DNA of 6,036 nucleotides, from NCBI GenBank assembly GCA_030706065.1, contig JAUZPH010000244.1, positions 1 to 6,036 of the forward strand. The letters are read 5' to 3'. Source of the stretch: Bacillota bacterium (GTDB taxonomy: Bacteria > Bacillota > Clostridia > Clostridiales > Clostridiaceae). Shown piece by piece: positions 1-5,790 of the stretch; position 1 is the first letter of the stretch; each line of letters begins with the position of its first letter. The translations under genes and the position numbers were made by a program. Under the pieces are notes generated by a model that ran no database searches, was not told the DNA's origin, and saw nothing but the letters and a program-made list of their open reading frames with translations.

Positions 1-348
1 CAGATGAGGAGCATCATCCACCATAATAAAAAACTGGCTTCCGGCAGAATTGGGATTCATTGCCCTAGCCATTGAAAGTACACCTTTCACATGTTTCACA
101 TTGTTTTCAACGCCATTGGCTCTGAATTCCCCTCTTATGCCATAGCCCGGGCCTCCGGTTCCGTTCCCTTCCGGGTCCCCGCCCTGAATCATGAAACCGG
201 GAATTACCCTATGGAAAATAAGTCCGTTGTAAAAGCCTTTATTGCAGAGGCTTACAAAATTTTTCACAGTATTTGGTGCTGTATCAAGGTACAGTTCCGC
301 CTTCATTTCTCCTCCGTCTCTCGTCTTTATAGTAGCAGTTGGATTCAT
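1..348 (-). CDS. Cyclophilin-type peptidyl-prolyl cis-trans isomerase, 3' end cut by window
   Basis: It catalyses cis-trans isomerisation of X-Pro bonds in protein folding. No signal peptide is visible at the N-terminus (MNPTATIKTRDGG), so it is probably cytosolic. The 116 codons seen read open to base 1, and the C-terminus lies outside the window. The cyclophilin signature is clear: FHRVIPGFMIQGGDP at residues 45-59, including the catalytic Arg47 (Arg55 of human CypA), Phe52, Met53 and Gln55, followed by a Gly-rich stretch, and then SAGSQFFI at 101-108. By alignment the position of CypA Trp121, which governs cyclosporin sensitivity, is His115. This is a common kind of substitution in bacterial members. 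The start is the ATG at 346-348, with AAAGGAG at 357-363 about eight bases upstream. The gene follows the membrane-protein stop codon by 23 bp and probably shares its transcript. The family assignment is firm; the exact paralogue is not known. Confidence 0.95.
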   Translation of the reverse strand, partial: MNPTATIKTRDGGEMKAELYLDTAPNTVKNFVSLCNKGFYNGLIFHRVIPGFMIQGGDPEGNGTGGPGYGIRGEFRANGVENNVKHVKGVLSMARAMNPNSAGSQFFIMVDDAPHL

Positions 349-356
349 ATAAAGCT

Positions 357-363
357 CTCCTTT
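357..363 (-). promoter_or_regulatory. Shine-Dalgarno site of the cyclophilin gene
   Basis: AAAGGAG on the minus strand lies 8 bases before the ATG at 346-348. It sits in the 23-bp gap after the upstream stop codon, with no room for a separate promoter. This supports cotranscription with the membrane-protein gene. Confidence 0.75.
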
Positions 364-371
364 CAAGTATA

Positions 372-1034
372 TTAAAAATTCATTAACCTGGAAATATCAA
401 AACCGGCGGCATACAGCATGACAAGGCTGTATATTGCATGCTGCAGGCTCCATATGGTAATATCCCCAGTTTTTTCATAAATTAATACCGGTAATCCTAA
501 AATTATTATTTGCAGGAGAATCACTCCAGGATTGTTTACCGGCAGAAAATTGCAATATGTATGCCAAAACAGAGTGTACATTAAAAGTATACCTACTGCT
601 GTTGCCAGGTATCCGGAAACTTTTATCCTGCATCCTGCAAGGTCATATACATTTGCCCAAATCAAAGGCTCCAGTACACCGTTTACTATTACAAAAACCA
701 GGGTTCCGAGCAATACCTCCACAACATTATCGCTTCTTTTTTCAAAGTATAATATATACATGGCCGCTCCGGCAAAAGTAAATAAAACTGTTGCAATCAG
801 TTCTTTCTTGACAGCGGCTGCCTGTACTCTGAAAAACGGAAACCTGATATGTATAATTCCTCTTAAGACCAGCCCACAAAACAGCCAGTATATTAGTACA
901 GCTGCTAAGGACAGGTAACCTAGGTCAATCAATCCCCTTGCAGCCAGCGGGAAAATTATTGCTACTCCCCATCCAAGGAACTGCTTCAACCTGAAATTCT
1001 GTTTTATAGCATTTATATTAGAACCACCTGGCAT
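372..1034 (-). CDS. Polytopic membrane protein, degenerate CPBP (CAAX-protease-like) family candidate
   Basis: Function unknown. The 220 residues contain about seven hydrophobic segments (roughly 19-34, 40-61, 79-96, 104-120, 140-159, 170-186 and 195-210), so it is an integral membrane protein. The order of motifs resembles the CPBP/CAAX-protease family: VNGVLEPLIWANVYDLAG (118-134) where EExxxR is expected, LFWH (155-158) for the FxxxH motif, and YEKTGDITIWSLQHA (186-200) for the last helix with its histidine. Only one Glu (122) is seen in the first motif and the Arg is missing, so protease activity is doubtful. The reading frame can be extended to a TTG at 1050-1052, but that codon has no Shine-Dalgarno. 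GGGGGAG at 1044-1050 lies 9 bases before the ATG at 1032-1034, which I prefer. An ATG at 1041-1043 abuts the GGGGGAG and is less likely. It is probably the first gene of a two-gene unit with the cyclophilin gene. The coding call is firm; the family is a suggestion. Confidence 0.8.
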   Translation of the reverse strand: MPGGSNINAIKQNFRLKQFLGWGVAIIFPLAARGLIDLGYLSLAAVLIYWLFCGLVLRGIIHIRFPFFRVQAAAVKKELIATVLFTFAGAAMYILYFEKRSDNVVEVLLGTLVFVIVNGVLEPLIWANVYDLAGCRIKVSGYLATAVGILLMYTLFWHTYCNFLPVNNPGVILLQIIILGLPVLIYEKTGDITIWSLQHAIYSLVMLYAAGFDISRLMNF

Positions 1035-1043
1035 CAGTTTCAT

Positions 1044-1050
1044 CTCCCCC
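1044..1050 (-). promoter_or_regulatory. Shine-Dalgarno site that decides the membrane-protein start
   Basis: GGGGGAG on the minus strand lies 9 bases before the ATG at 1032-1034. It falls inside the reading frame if the TTG at 1050-1052 is used, and directly touches the ATG at 1041-1043. Spacing favours the 220-residue protein. Confidence 0.55.
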
Positions 1051-1066
1051 AAAATCTCATACAGTC

Positions 1067-1095
1067 ATTATATATTATTTTTCATCTTTATGGAA
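1067..1095 (-). promoter_or_regulatory. Candidate sigma-A promoter of the membrane protein/cyclophilin unit
   Basis: A perfect minus-strand TATAAT lies at 1067-1072, which would place the transcription start about 26 bases before the ATG at 1034. Seventeen bases upstream is TTCCAT (1090-1095), a poor -35 match (3 of 6). That hexamer is one arm of an inverted repeat, TATGGAA/TTCCATA, at 1089-1112. The region is AT-rich, so chance matches are possible. Confidence 0.4.
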
Positions 1096-1112
1096 TATTT
1101 CTTTTTTCCATA
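1089..1112. repeat. 7-bp inverted repeat over the -35 region of the membrane-protein promoter
   Basis: TATGGAA (1089-1095) and TTCCATA (1106-1112) are perfect inverted arms separated by 10 bases. The proximal arm overlaps the only possible -35 hexamer, so it could be an operator. It could equally be chance in AT-rich DNA. Confidence 0.35.
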
Positions 1113-1206
1113 TTTTCATCACTGAAAAAATTCAAGGGCCATCCTGGTTGTCTATGTGGGATTATGAATTGATACAAACTCAAATTATTCCATTAATAAT
1201 ATAAGA

Positions 1207-1238
1207 GGTCAGGTCCCAACAACCGTAAGAACCTAACC
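1207..1238 (-). terminator. Stem-loop after the atypical glutamine synthetase gene, likely terminator
   Basis: On the minus strand the transcript passes from the TAA at 1244-1246 into GGTTAGGTTC (1229-1238), a 12-base loop, and GGACCTGACC (1207-1216). The arms pair over 10 bp, two of them G-U. The following bases (TCTTATATTATT) are T-rich but not a clean U-run, so termination may be incomplete. The GC-rich stem stands out from the AT-rich spacer, and a dispersed REP-like palindrome is the alternative. Confidence 0.55.
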
Positions 1239-1243
1239 CGCTT

Positions 1244-3142
1244 TTAAAGATCCAAAAGATTCTTTTTATAAGTGGAGTATATCTCCTTCAAGATCTTCAT
1301 CTTCATATCCATCTCAATCTGAAGTTCCGACACCTTTTCATAATCCCCGGCATTCGACGCTTCCTTTATCCTTGTGAACAGGCTTTTATTCGTATATGTG
1401 TCCTTCATAAGGTATATCCTTAATGCATTGATGGTCATCCAGTTGGAAACGTCAAGGTCCAATGCCTTTTCCGGGCAGTGTACCATCCTGCAAGCTCTTA
1501 TTTCATCCATTTGGTCATGAATAATTCTGCTATTTATCTCCGTTATCCACCTTCTCTCGGCGCCCAGACGGTAGCTTTCGATAAGCTTGTTGTCCAATAC
1601 CCCTCCCGCTTTCAACACCTCAAGCTTCTCAGGATATTTATCAAAGGCGGACAAGTTTTCGTAAACTGTTGCCGGAGCCTTTCCAAAGTAGGCTTCCCTT
1701 TCCCCCTCCGTATAGTCCTCAAAGACATCCTCTTCGGATCTGTATGCCCTATCCTTTTCAAGATAACCTGCCTCATCTCCGGGATTTTTTGAGAGTTCGG
1801 CAAGGAGTTCATCCTCAGTTTTGCCATTCATAAGGGCATATTTGATACCGTCTATCATGGCAAGATATACTGTTGCAAGGCAGAGGTATGTGTTTGTAAA
1901 AGGATTTGGTGCTCTTAACTCAAATCTTGTCGCATAAGGGTTTGACAAATCCCTTATTAGCCCCATGAGAATTGTCCTGTTTCTTGAAGGCTCTTCAACG
2001 GTATGTCCTATCGATGTTACGATACATATCGGAGCCTCAAATCCAGGCTTCAATCTCCTTAGGGAGTCGTTGGTGGCGGATACGAATGGGTTAATTATTT
2101 CGTAGTTCTTCAGCACTCCCATCACCGAAGCATATCCGAATATACTTAAAAAGTGATGCTTGGTAGCTGTAAAGAGGTTTATTGTCCTTCCATTCTTCAG
2201 CTTTAAGGCCATTCCCACATGAGTGTGTTCACCGTTTCCCGCAACTCCTTCTATAGGCTTTGCAAGGAAGGTAACATCAAGCCCGTTCCTTCTGAACACT
2301 TCCTTTACCATTGTTCTTACCAGCAGTTCATTATCGGCGGCCTGAACAGCATCGGCATACTTCCAGTCTATCTCAAGCTGCTCCATGATATGAGTCAGGC
2401 TTCCGCTTTCTGTCAGTTTGGCTTTTACACCACCAACCTCCTTATGCCCCATTTCCGGCTCCAGGCCATACAATTCCATCATTTCCAGTACCTGCTCCAG
2501 TGCTGTCCTTACAGATCCTCTCGTCCTGGTCCAGTACTGTTCCTGAAGCACCTGTGAGGTTGATAGCTCCTCCACCTCGGCTCTGTCATTCGGTGTCTTT
2601 ACCCAAAATTCAAGCTCAGTAGCAGAAGTTGCAACAACCTTGTCAATATCCCCGGCAGTTATTCCATAATCACTTAGAACCTCGGGATGTTCTTCCAGCA
2701 TCTCCATAAGGGACTTTTCAAAGTATTCTATTGAACTCTTCAGGATATGCCTTGAATCTACAGCCTTTCCTTCATGTATCAGAAAACATGGAATTCTAAG
2801 GGTTCCTACCGGCCTTCCGGTCCCTTCATCAATATTTTCAAAGTTATAATCTACAAACCAGTTTACATTAGTGTCGGCAACCATGTCCAGTTTAGCATTA
2901 TTGAGTGTAGCAATCCCCGGAAGAACAACGGAAGACCCGTCGGTCTGAACCGCTCCGCTTAAGAAGGTACTGATATCATCAAGAAATATCTTTATCGGAA
3001 TCTTTTCATCAGTATCATTTCCCGACAGGTCGATACCTACCAGGGAAACAAATTTTATTTCACTATGGGAAGTAAGCAGCGTCTTTATGTCCTTCTCAAG
3101 ATGCTTTTCTTTAGGAACAGTAAATAGCAAGTCCTTATACAT
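1244..3142 (-). CDS. Atypical glutamine synthetase-family protein (632 aa, GSI-like core with insertion and long C-terminus)
   Basis: It should form a gamma-glutamyl phosphate intermediate from glutamate and ATP and transfer it to ammonia or another amine. The beta-grasp N-domain carries TDGSS (67-71), matching the Asp50 loop of GSI. Catalytic-domain landmarks are ATELEFW (174-180; Glu176, Glu178), HKEVGG (233-238; Glu235), EQLEIDWKYADA (254-265; Glu257), KPIEGVAGNGEHTH (295-308; His306), LKPGFEAP (364-371; Glu369), SRNR (386-389) and TRFELRAP (405-412; Glu408, Arg410). In ordinary GSI the Glu235 and Glu257 equivalents are 7-8 residues apart; here they are 22 apart, so about 15 residues are inserted. 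After Arg410 there are 222 residues against about 109 in E. coli GlnA. The NLYxLP adenylylation motif is not seen. The start ATG at 3140-3142 has AGGGGG seven bases upstream. It lies downstream of glnN but has its own promoter. GS-superfamily membership is sure; substrate is not. Confidence 0.93.
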   Translation of the reverse strand: MYKDLLFTVPKEKHLEKDIKTLLTSHSEIKFVSLVGIDLSGNDTDEKIPIKIFLDDISTFLSGAVQTDGSSVVLPGIATLNNAKLDMVADTNVNWFVDYNFENIDEGTGRPVGTLRIPCFLIHEGKAVDSRHILKSSIEYFEKSLMEMLEEHPEVLSDYGITAGDIDKVVATSATELEFWVKTPNDRAEVEELSTSQVLQEQYWTRTRGSVRTALEQVLEMMELYGLEPEMGHKEVGGVKAKLTESGSLTHIMEQLEIDWKYADAVQAADNELLVRTMVKEVFRRNGLDVTFLAKPIEGVAGNGEHTHVGMALKLKNGRTINLFTATKHHFLSIFGYASVMGVLKNYEIINPFVSATNDSLRRLKPGFEAPICIVTSIGHTVEEPSRNRTILMGLIRDLSNPYATRFELRAPNPFTNTYLCLATVYLAMIDGIKYALMNGKTEDELLAELSKNPGDEAGYLEKDRAYRSEEDVFEDYTEGEREAYFGKAPATVYENLSAFDKYPEKLEVLKAGGVLDNKLIESYRLGAERRWITEINSRIIHDQMDEIRACRMVHCPEKALDLDVSNWMTINALRIYLMKDTYTNKSLFTRIKEASNAGDYEKVSELQIEMDMKMKILKEIYSTYKKNLLDL

Positions 3143-3149
3143 AGATTAA

Positions 3150-3155
3150 CCCCCT
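3150..3155 (-). promoter_or_regulatory. Shine-Dalgarno site of the atypical glutamine synthetase gene
   Basis: AGGGGG on the minus strand, 7 bases before the ATG at 3140-3142. It fixes the start. The site is G-rich rather than AGGAGG, like those of glnN and the membrane-protein gene. Confidence 0.65.
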
Positions 3156-3198
3156 AATAAAAATTCCTTATTTTTTTAGTTTCTTTGTAATCAATTTA

Positions 3199-3227
3199 AT
3201 TATACACTTACCCGGTAATAAATTTAC
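3199..3227 (-). promoter_or_regulatory. Candidate promoter of the atypical glutamine synthetase gene
   Basis: A perfect minus-strand TATAAT lies at 3199-3204, giving a leader of about 50 bases. The -35 position at 17-bp spacing (GTAAAT, 3222-3227) is poor and falls inside the palindrome at 3214-3228, which would suit an activated or repressed promoter. It lies downstream of the glnN terminator, so the gene can be expressed independently. Confidence 0.5.
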
Positions 3228-3228
3228 C
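3214..3228. promoter_or_regulatory. Possible operator: GGTAA-N5-TTACC palindrome at -35
   Basis: GGTAATAAATTTACC on the plus strand has perfect 5-bp inverted arms around five A/T bases, centred on the -35 region of the TATAAT at 3199-3204. It does not fit the GlnR/TnrA consensus (TGTNA-N7-TNACA). No regulator can be named. Confidence 0.35.
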
Positions 3229-3238
3229 TTTTTACAAG

Positions 3239-3269
3239 AAAAAAGCCTGGCAAAATACCAGACTCTTTT
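3239..3269 (-). terminator. Intrinsic terminator of glnN
   Basis: Reading the minus strand, 12 bases after the glnN TAA, AAAAGAGTCTGG (3258-3269), a 7-base loop and CCAGGCTTTTTT (3239-3250) form a continuous stem of about 12 bp with two G-U pairs, ending in a run of six T. This is a textbook Rho-independent terminator. It separates glnN from the synthetase-like gene. Confidence 0.88.
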
Positions 3270-3281
3270 GTTAATGTAATA

Positions 3282-5375
3282 TTATACGCTGAATAATAAA
3301 TCTTCATAGGTTGGGAATGGCCATACTTCCTTGTCAACCAGTGTCTCCAGTTTGTCAGCATCGGCTCTTAATGCACCCATCTTTTCAAACACATCAAATC
3401 TGTAGAAGGCAGCCTGTTCATAGGTATCTCCATGTAGAGATGCAGCCTTCTCCACTGATTCCTCAAGAACAGCTATATTCTTCTTTAAGGACGCTGTCAG
3501 TGCAGAAACTTCAGTAAGCAATTCTGCCTGGGCTGATACATCAGCATCAATTCCTGTAGCCTTGATAGTGTTTATTGAAGCTGCAAGGCTTGTTGCAAAT
3601 TTGATAACTGCAGGAAGTATCTGTTTCTTTGCTATATTCAAAGCAGTCAATGCTTCAATATTTATAGTCTTTATATAGTGTTCCAGGGATATTTCATAAC
3701 GGGACTGCATTTCAACTCTGCTCAGAACGCCATGCTTTTCCATAACCTTGAGGTTCTTTTCATCAATTAATGCCTTTATTGATTCTACAGTTGTCTTTAT
3801 ATTCGGAAGGCCTCTCTTTTCAGCTTCAGCCACCCATTCCTCTGAATATCCGTTTCCGTTGAATATTACTCTCTTGTGATTCTTGACTATTTCAAAAAGA
3901 ATCTTCTGAACTTCTTCATTAACATCCGCTGCCTTTTCCAATCTGTCAGCTATTTCACTTAATGTCTCAGCTACGATAGTATTTAATGTAAAGTTTGCCT
4001 GAGCTATGGAAGAAGATGAAGGCACCATTCTGAATTCAAACTTGTTGCCTGTGAAAGCAAAAGGAGAAGTTCTGTTTCTGTCTGTAGCATCCTTGGGAAG
4101 AGCAGGTAATGTGGATACGCCTATCTTCATCAAGGAACCGCTCTTTGAGCTTGTAGCTCCGCCATTTTCAATCTGCTCCAATATATCCTGAAGCTGTTCT
4201 CCAAGGAATATGGATACTATTGCAGGTGGTGCTTCGTTGGCGCCCAGTCTATGATCATTTCCCGGGTTGGCTGCAGAAACCCTCAGCAGGTCTGCATATT
4301 CATCTACCGCCTTTATTACAGCAGTCAGGAATACCAGGAACTGTTCATTTTCATGTGGAGTATGTCCCGGCTCCAGAAGGTTAACCCCGTCATCAGTCCC
4401 CATGGACCAGTTGTTGTGCTTTCCGGAACCATTGATTCCTGCAAATGGCTTTTCATGAAGCAGACATACAAGCCCATGTCGTAAAGCTACCTTCTTCATT
4501 ACTTCCATTGTAAGCTGGTTGTGATCGGTTGCTATATTTGTTGTAGTGAATATCGGTGCCAGTTCATGCTGTGCAGGAGCAACTTCATTATGCTTTGTCT
4601 TTGCCGATATGCCCAACTTCCAAAGCTCTTCATCAACCTCTTTCATGTAGGCTGATATTCTCTCCTTTAATGATCCGAAATAATGATCTTCAAGCTCCTG
4701 TCCCTTTGGAGGCTTTGCACCAAACAATGTTCTGCCTGTAAATATTAAATCCTTACGTAAGTCATATAACTTTTTATCTACTATAAAATATTCCTGTTCA
4801 GGTCCTACTGTAGTTATTACTCTGCTCGTAGTTGTATTTCCCAGTACCCTTAAAACACGAAGAGCCTGCTTTGACAGAGCTTCCATGGATCTTAAAAGAG
4901 GAGTCTTCTTGTCCAGAGCTTCTCCTGTGTAGGAACAAAATGCTGTCGGTATACAAAGTGATCCGTCTTTTATGAAGGCAGGCGATGTACAATCCCAAGC
5001 TGTATATCCTCTTGCTTCGAAGGTTGCTCTCAAGCCCCCGGAAGGGAATGATGAGGCATCCGGCTCACCCTTTATGAGCTCCTTCCCTGAGAATTCCAAT
5101 ATTACCTTTCCGTCACCGGTTGGAGATATAAAAGAGTCATGCTTCTCGGCTGTTATACCGGTCATAGGCTGGAACCAGTGTGTAAAGTGTGTAACTCCCT
5201 TTTCAATAGCCCAATCCTTCATAGCTCCTGCAACAACCTCTGCAACTGCAGGATCCAAAGCCAATCCTTCATCGATGGTCTTTTTCAAAGCCTTGTATGT
5301 GGCCTTTGGCAGTCTTTCCCTCATTACTGAATCATTGAATACATTTGATCCGAAAATCTCACCTAATTTGCTCAT
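3282..5375 (-). CDS. glnN: Glutamine synthetase type III (GSIII)
   Basis: It condenses L-glutamate, ammonia and ATP to glutamine in the cytosol, the main ammonia-assimilation step in many Bacteroidetes and Clostridia. The 697 residues match the usual GSIII length of roughly 700. GSIII hallmarks are FPSGGLRATFEARGYTAWD (110-128), GPEQEYF (191-197; metal ligands Glu193, Glu195), NEVAPAQHELAP (263-274; Glu264, Glu271), KPFAGINGSGKHNNWS (309-324; His320), TDRNRTSPFAF (431-441), FEFRMVPSSSS (446-456; Glu447, Arg449) and the C-terminal VWPFPTYEDLLF (684-695). All catalytic positions I can name are intact, so it should be active. Type III enzymes are generally dodecamers and lack the adenylylation site. 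The start ATG at 5373-5375 follows AGGGGGG by 6 bases. The gene is divergent from murI across 576 bp, ends at a strong terminator, and is followed by a second GS-family gene. The long upstream spacer suggests leader-based or complex control. Confidence 0.98.
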   Translation of the reverse strand: MSKLGEIFGSNVFNDSVMRERLPKATYKALKKTIDEGLALDPAVAEVVAGAMKDWAIEKGVTHFTHWFQPMTGITAEKHDSFISPTGDGKVILEFSGKELIKGEPDASSFPSGGLRATFEARGYTAWDCTSPAFIKDGSLCIPTAFCSYTGEALDKKTPLLRSMEALSKQALRVLRVLGNTTTSRVITTVGPEQEYFIVDKKLYDLRKDLIFTGRTLFGAKPPKGQELEDHYFGSLKERISAYMKEVDEELWKLGISAKTKHNEVAPAQHELAPIFTTTNIATDHNQLTMEVMKKVALRHGLVCLLHEKPFAGINGSGKHNNWSMGTDDGVNLLEPGHTPHENEQFLVFLTAVIKAVDEYADLLRVSAANPGNDHRLGANEAPPAIVSIFLGEQLQDILEQIENGGATSSKSGSLMKIGVSTLPALPKDATDRNRTSPFAFTGNKFEFRMVPSSSSIAQANFTLNTIVAETLSEIADRLEKAADVNEEVQKILFEIVKNHKRVIFNGNGYSEEWVAEAEKRGLPNIKTTVESIKALIDEKNLKVMEKHGVLSRVEMQSRYEISLEHYIKTINIEALTALNIAKKQILPAVIKFATSLAASINTIKATGIDADVSAQAELLTEVSALTASLKKNIAVLEESVEKAASLHGDTYEQAAFYRFDVFEKMGALRADADKLETLVDKEVWPFPTYEDLLFSV

Positions 5376-5381
5376 TAAGAA

Positions 5382-5388
5382 CCCCCCT
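5382..5388 (-). promoter_or_regulatory. Shine-Dalgarno site of glnN
   Basis: AGGGGGG on the minus strand, 6 bases before the ATG at 5373-5375. A run of six G is unusual for a Shine-Dalgarno site, but position and spacing are right. Confidence 0.65.
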
Positions 5389-5456
5389 GTTCATATAAAT
5401 TAACTATTCCATACGAATTTTTATTTCATAAATAAAATTATAAAATCTTTAGAAAT

Positions 5457-5462
5457 ATTATA
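5457..5462 (-). promoter_or_regulatory. Possible proximal glnN -10 box
   Basis: A perfect minus-strand TATAAT about 80 bases before the glnN start, which would give a leader of about 75 bases. No good -35 lies at 16-18 bp. The place is occupied by a TTCAA-N3-TTGAA palindrome (5475-5487). Chance is possible in AT-rich DNA. Confidence 0.3.
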
Positions 5463-5474
5463 GGCTATACATCG

Positions 5475-5487
5475 TTCAATTCTTGAA
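5475..5487. repeat. TTCAA-N3-TTGAA palindrome upstream of the proximal glnN -10
   Basis: Perfect 5-bp arms around three bases, located at about the -35 position relative to the TATAAT at 5457-5462. It could be an operator; no regulator can be named. Confidence 0.3.
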
Positions 5488-5546
5488 AACATAAATTCAT
5501 TTTTCATAATTTAATATATTCTCAATAGTAAACGTTACATATTAGT

Positions 5547-5574
5547 ATCGTATTAATTTTACTTCTTTCGACAA
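5547..5574 (-). promoter_or_regulatory. Possible middle glnN promoter, TTGTCG-N16-TACGAT
   Basis: On the minus strand TTGTCG (5569-5574) and TACGAT (5547-5552) match the -35 and -10 consensus at 4 of 6 each with a 16-bp spacer. The leader would be about 165 bases. Weak support. Confidence 0.2.
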
Positions 5575-5636
5575 AGCTATAATTATTAATTTAATACCTG
5601 CTTTAAAAAAACTGCTTGTACATCTCTTTACTGTGT

Positions 5637-5682
5637 GGAATCTGACAGAAGTTTCACTACCTATAACCTGCTGACGAATTCC
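5637..5682 (-). other. Possible structured leader element upstream of glnN
   Basis: On the minus strand GGAAT (5678-5682) can pair with ATTCC (5637-5641). Inside, after a symmetric 4x4 internal loop, CAG (5671-5673) can pair with CTG (5646-5648), followed by two more pairs after an A-G mismatch. The 3' part (ACTTCTGT) can alternatively pair imperfectly with ACAAGCAGT, which directly precedes a T7 run at 5604-5610. Two mutually exclusive folds before a U-tract would resemble an attenuator. This is hand folding only. Confidence 0.25.
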
Positions 5683-5699
5683 GCTCTCCTACATAACCT
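5663..5699. repeat. Direct repeat ATAACCT, 30 bp apart
   Basis: ATAACCT occurs at 5663-5669 and 5693-5699, a start-to-start distance of exactly 30 bp, with related CTACC/CTCCTAC sequence just 5' of each. Thirty bp is close to three helical turns, so a protein could bind both copies on one face. It may also be part of a folded RNA, or chance. Confidence 0.3.
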
Positions 5700-5714
5700 T
5701 TCTATATTTGTATC

Positions 5715-5753
5715 AAAAGAGAACCATCCGATAATTTTATTTTGTTCTCTTTT
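5715..5753. repeat. 10-bp perfect inverted repeat, hairpin or weak bidirectional terminator
   Basis: AAAAGAGAAC (5715-5724) and GTTCTCTTTT (5744-5753) are perfect inverted arms with a 19-base loop. In either direction the stem ends in only four T, and no gene lies immediately upstream on either strand. If transcription of glnN begins near 5784, this is the first hairpin of its leader. Confidence 0.55.
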
Positions 5754-5790
5754 ATGCTAAAATGAATTTATCTAAATAAAGATGCGGAAG

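Noticed and set aside
91..375. Plus-strand open frame of 94 codons over the cyclophilin gene
   Set aside because: It lies antisense to a clear cyclophilin signature, has no family resemblance and no convincing ribosome binding site.
1120..1150. Possible second terminator (minus strand, CCAGGATGGCCCTTGA followed by six T)
   Set aside because: The stem is only about three base pairs, too weak to call.
1478..1827. Overlapping open frames on both strands inside the second synthetase gene
   Set aside because: The synthetase frame is continuous through here; these are shadows in other frames.
2411..2440. Loss of a catalytic glutamate in the second synthetase, since no acid follows HKEVGG at the usual spacing
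   Set aside because: EQLEIDWKYADA at residues 254-265 matches the continuation of the GSI motif (GQHEIDFKYADA type), so the glutamate is displaced by an insertion rather than lost.
4972..5403. Plus-strand open frame of 143 codons over the 5' end of glnN
   Set aside because: It is antisense to conserved GSIII motifs (FPSGGLRATFEARG), and its composition is that of a shadow frame.
5421..5507. 28-codon minus-strand frame (starts MKNEFMFSRIE) just upstream of glnN, a possible leader peptide
   Set aside because: No good Shine-Dalgarno, no run of Gln or Glu codons that would suit attenuation, and a possible promoter lies inside it. Kept only as a remote possibility.
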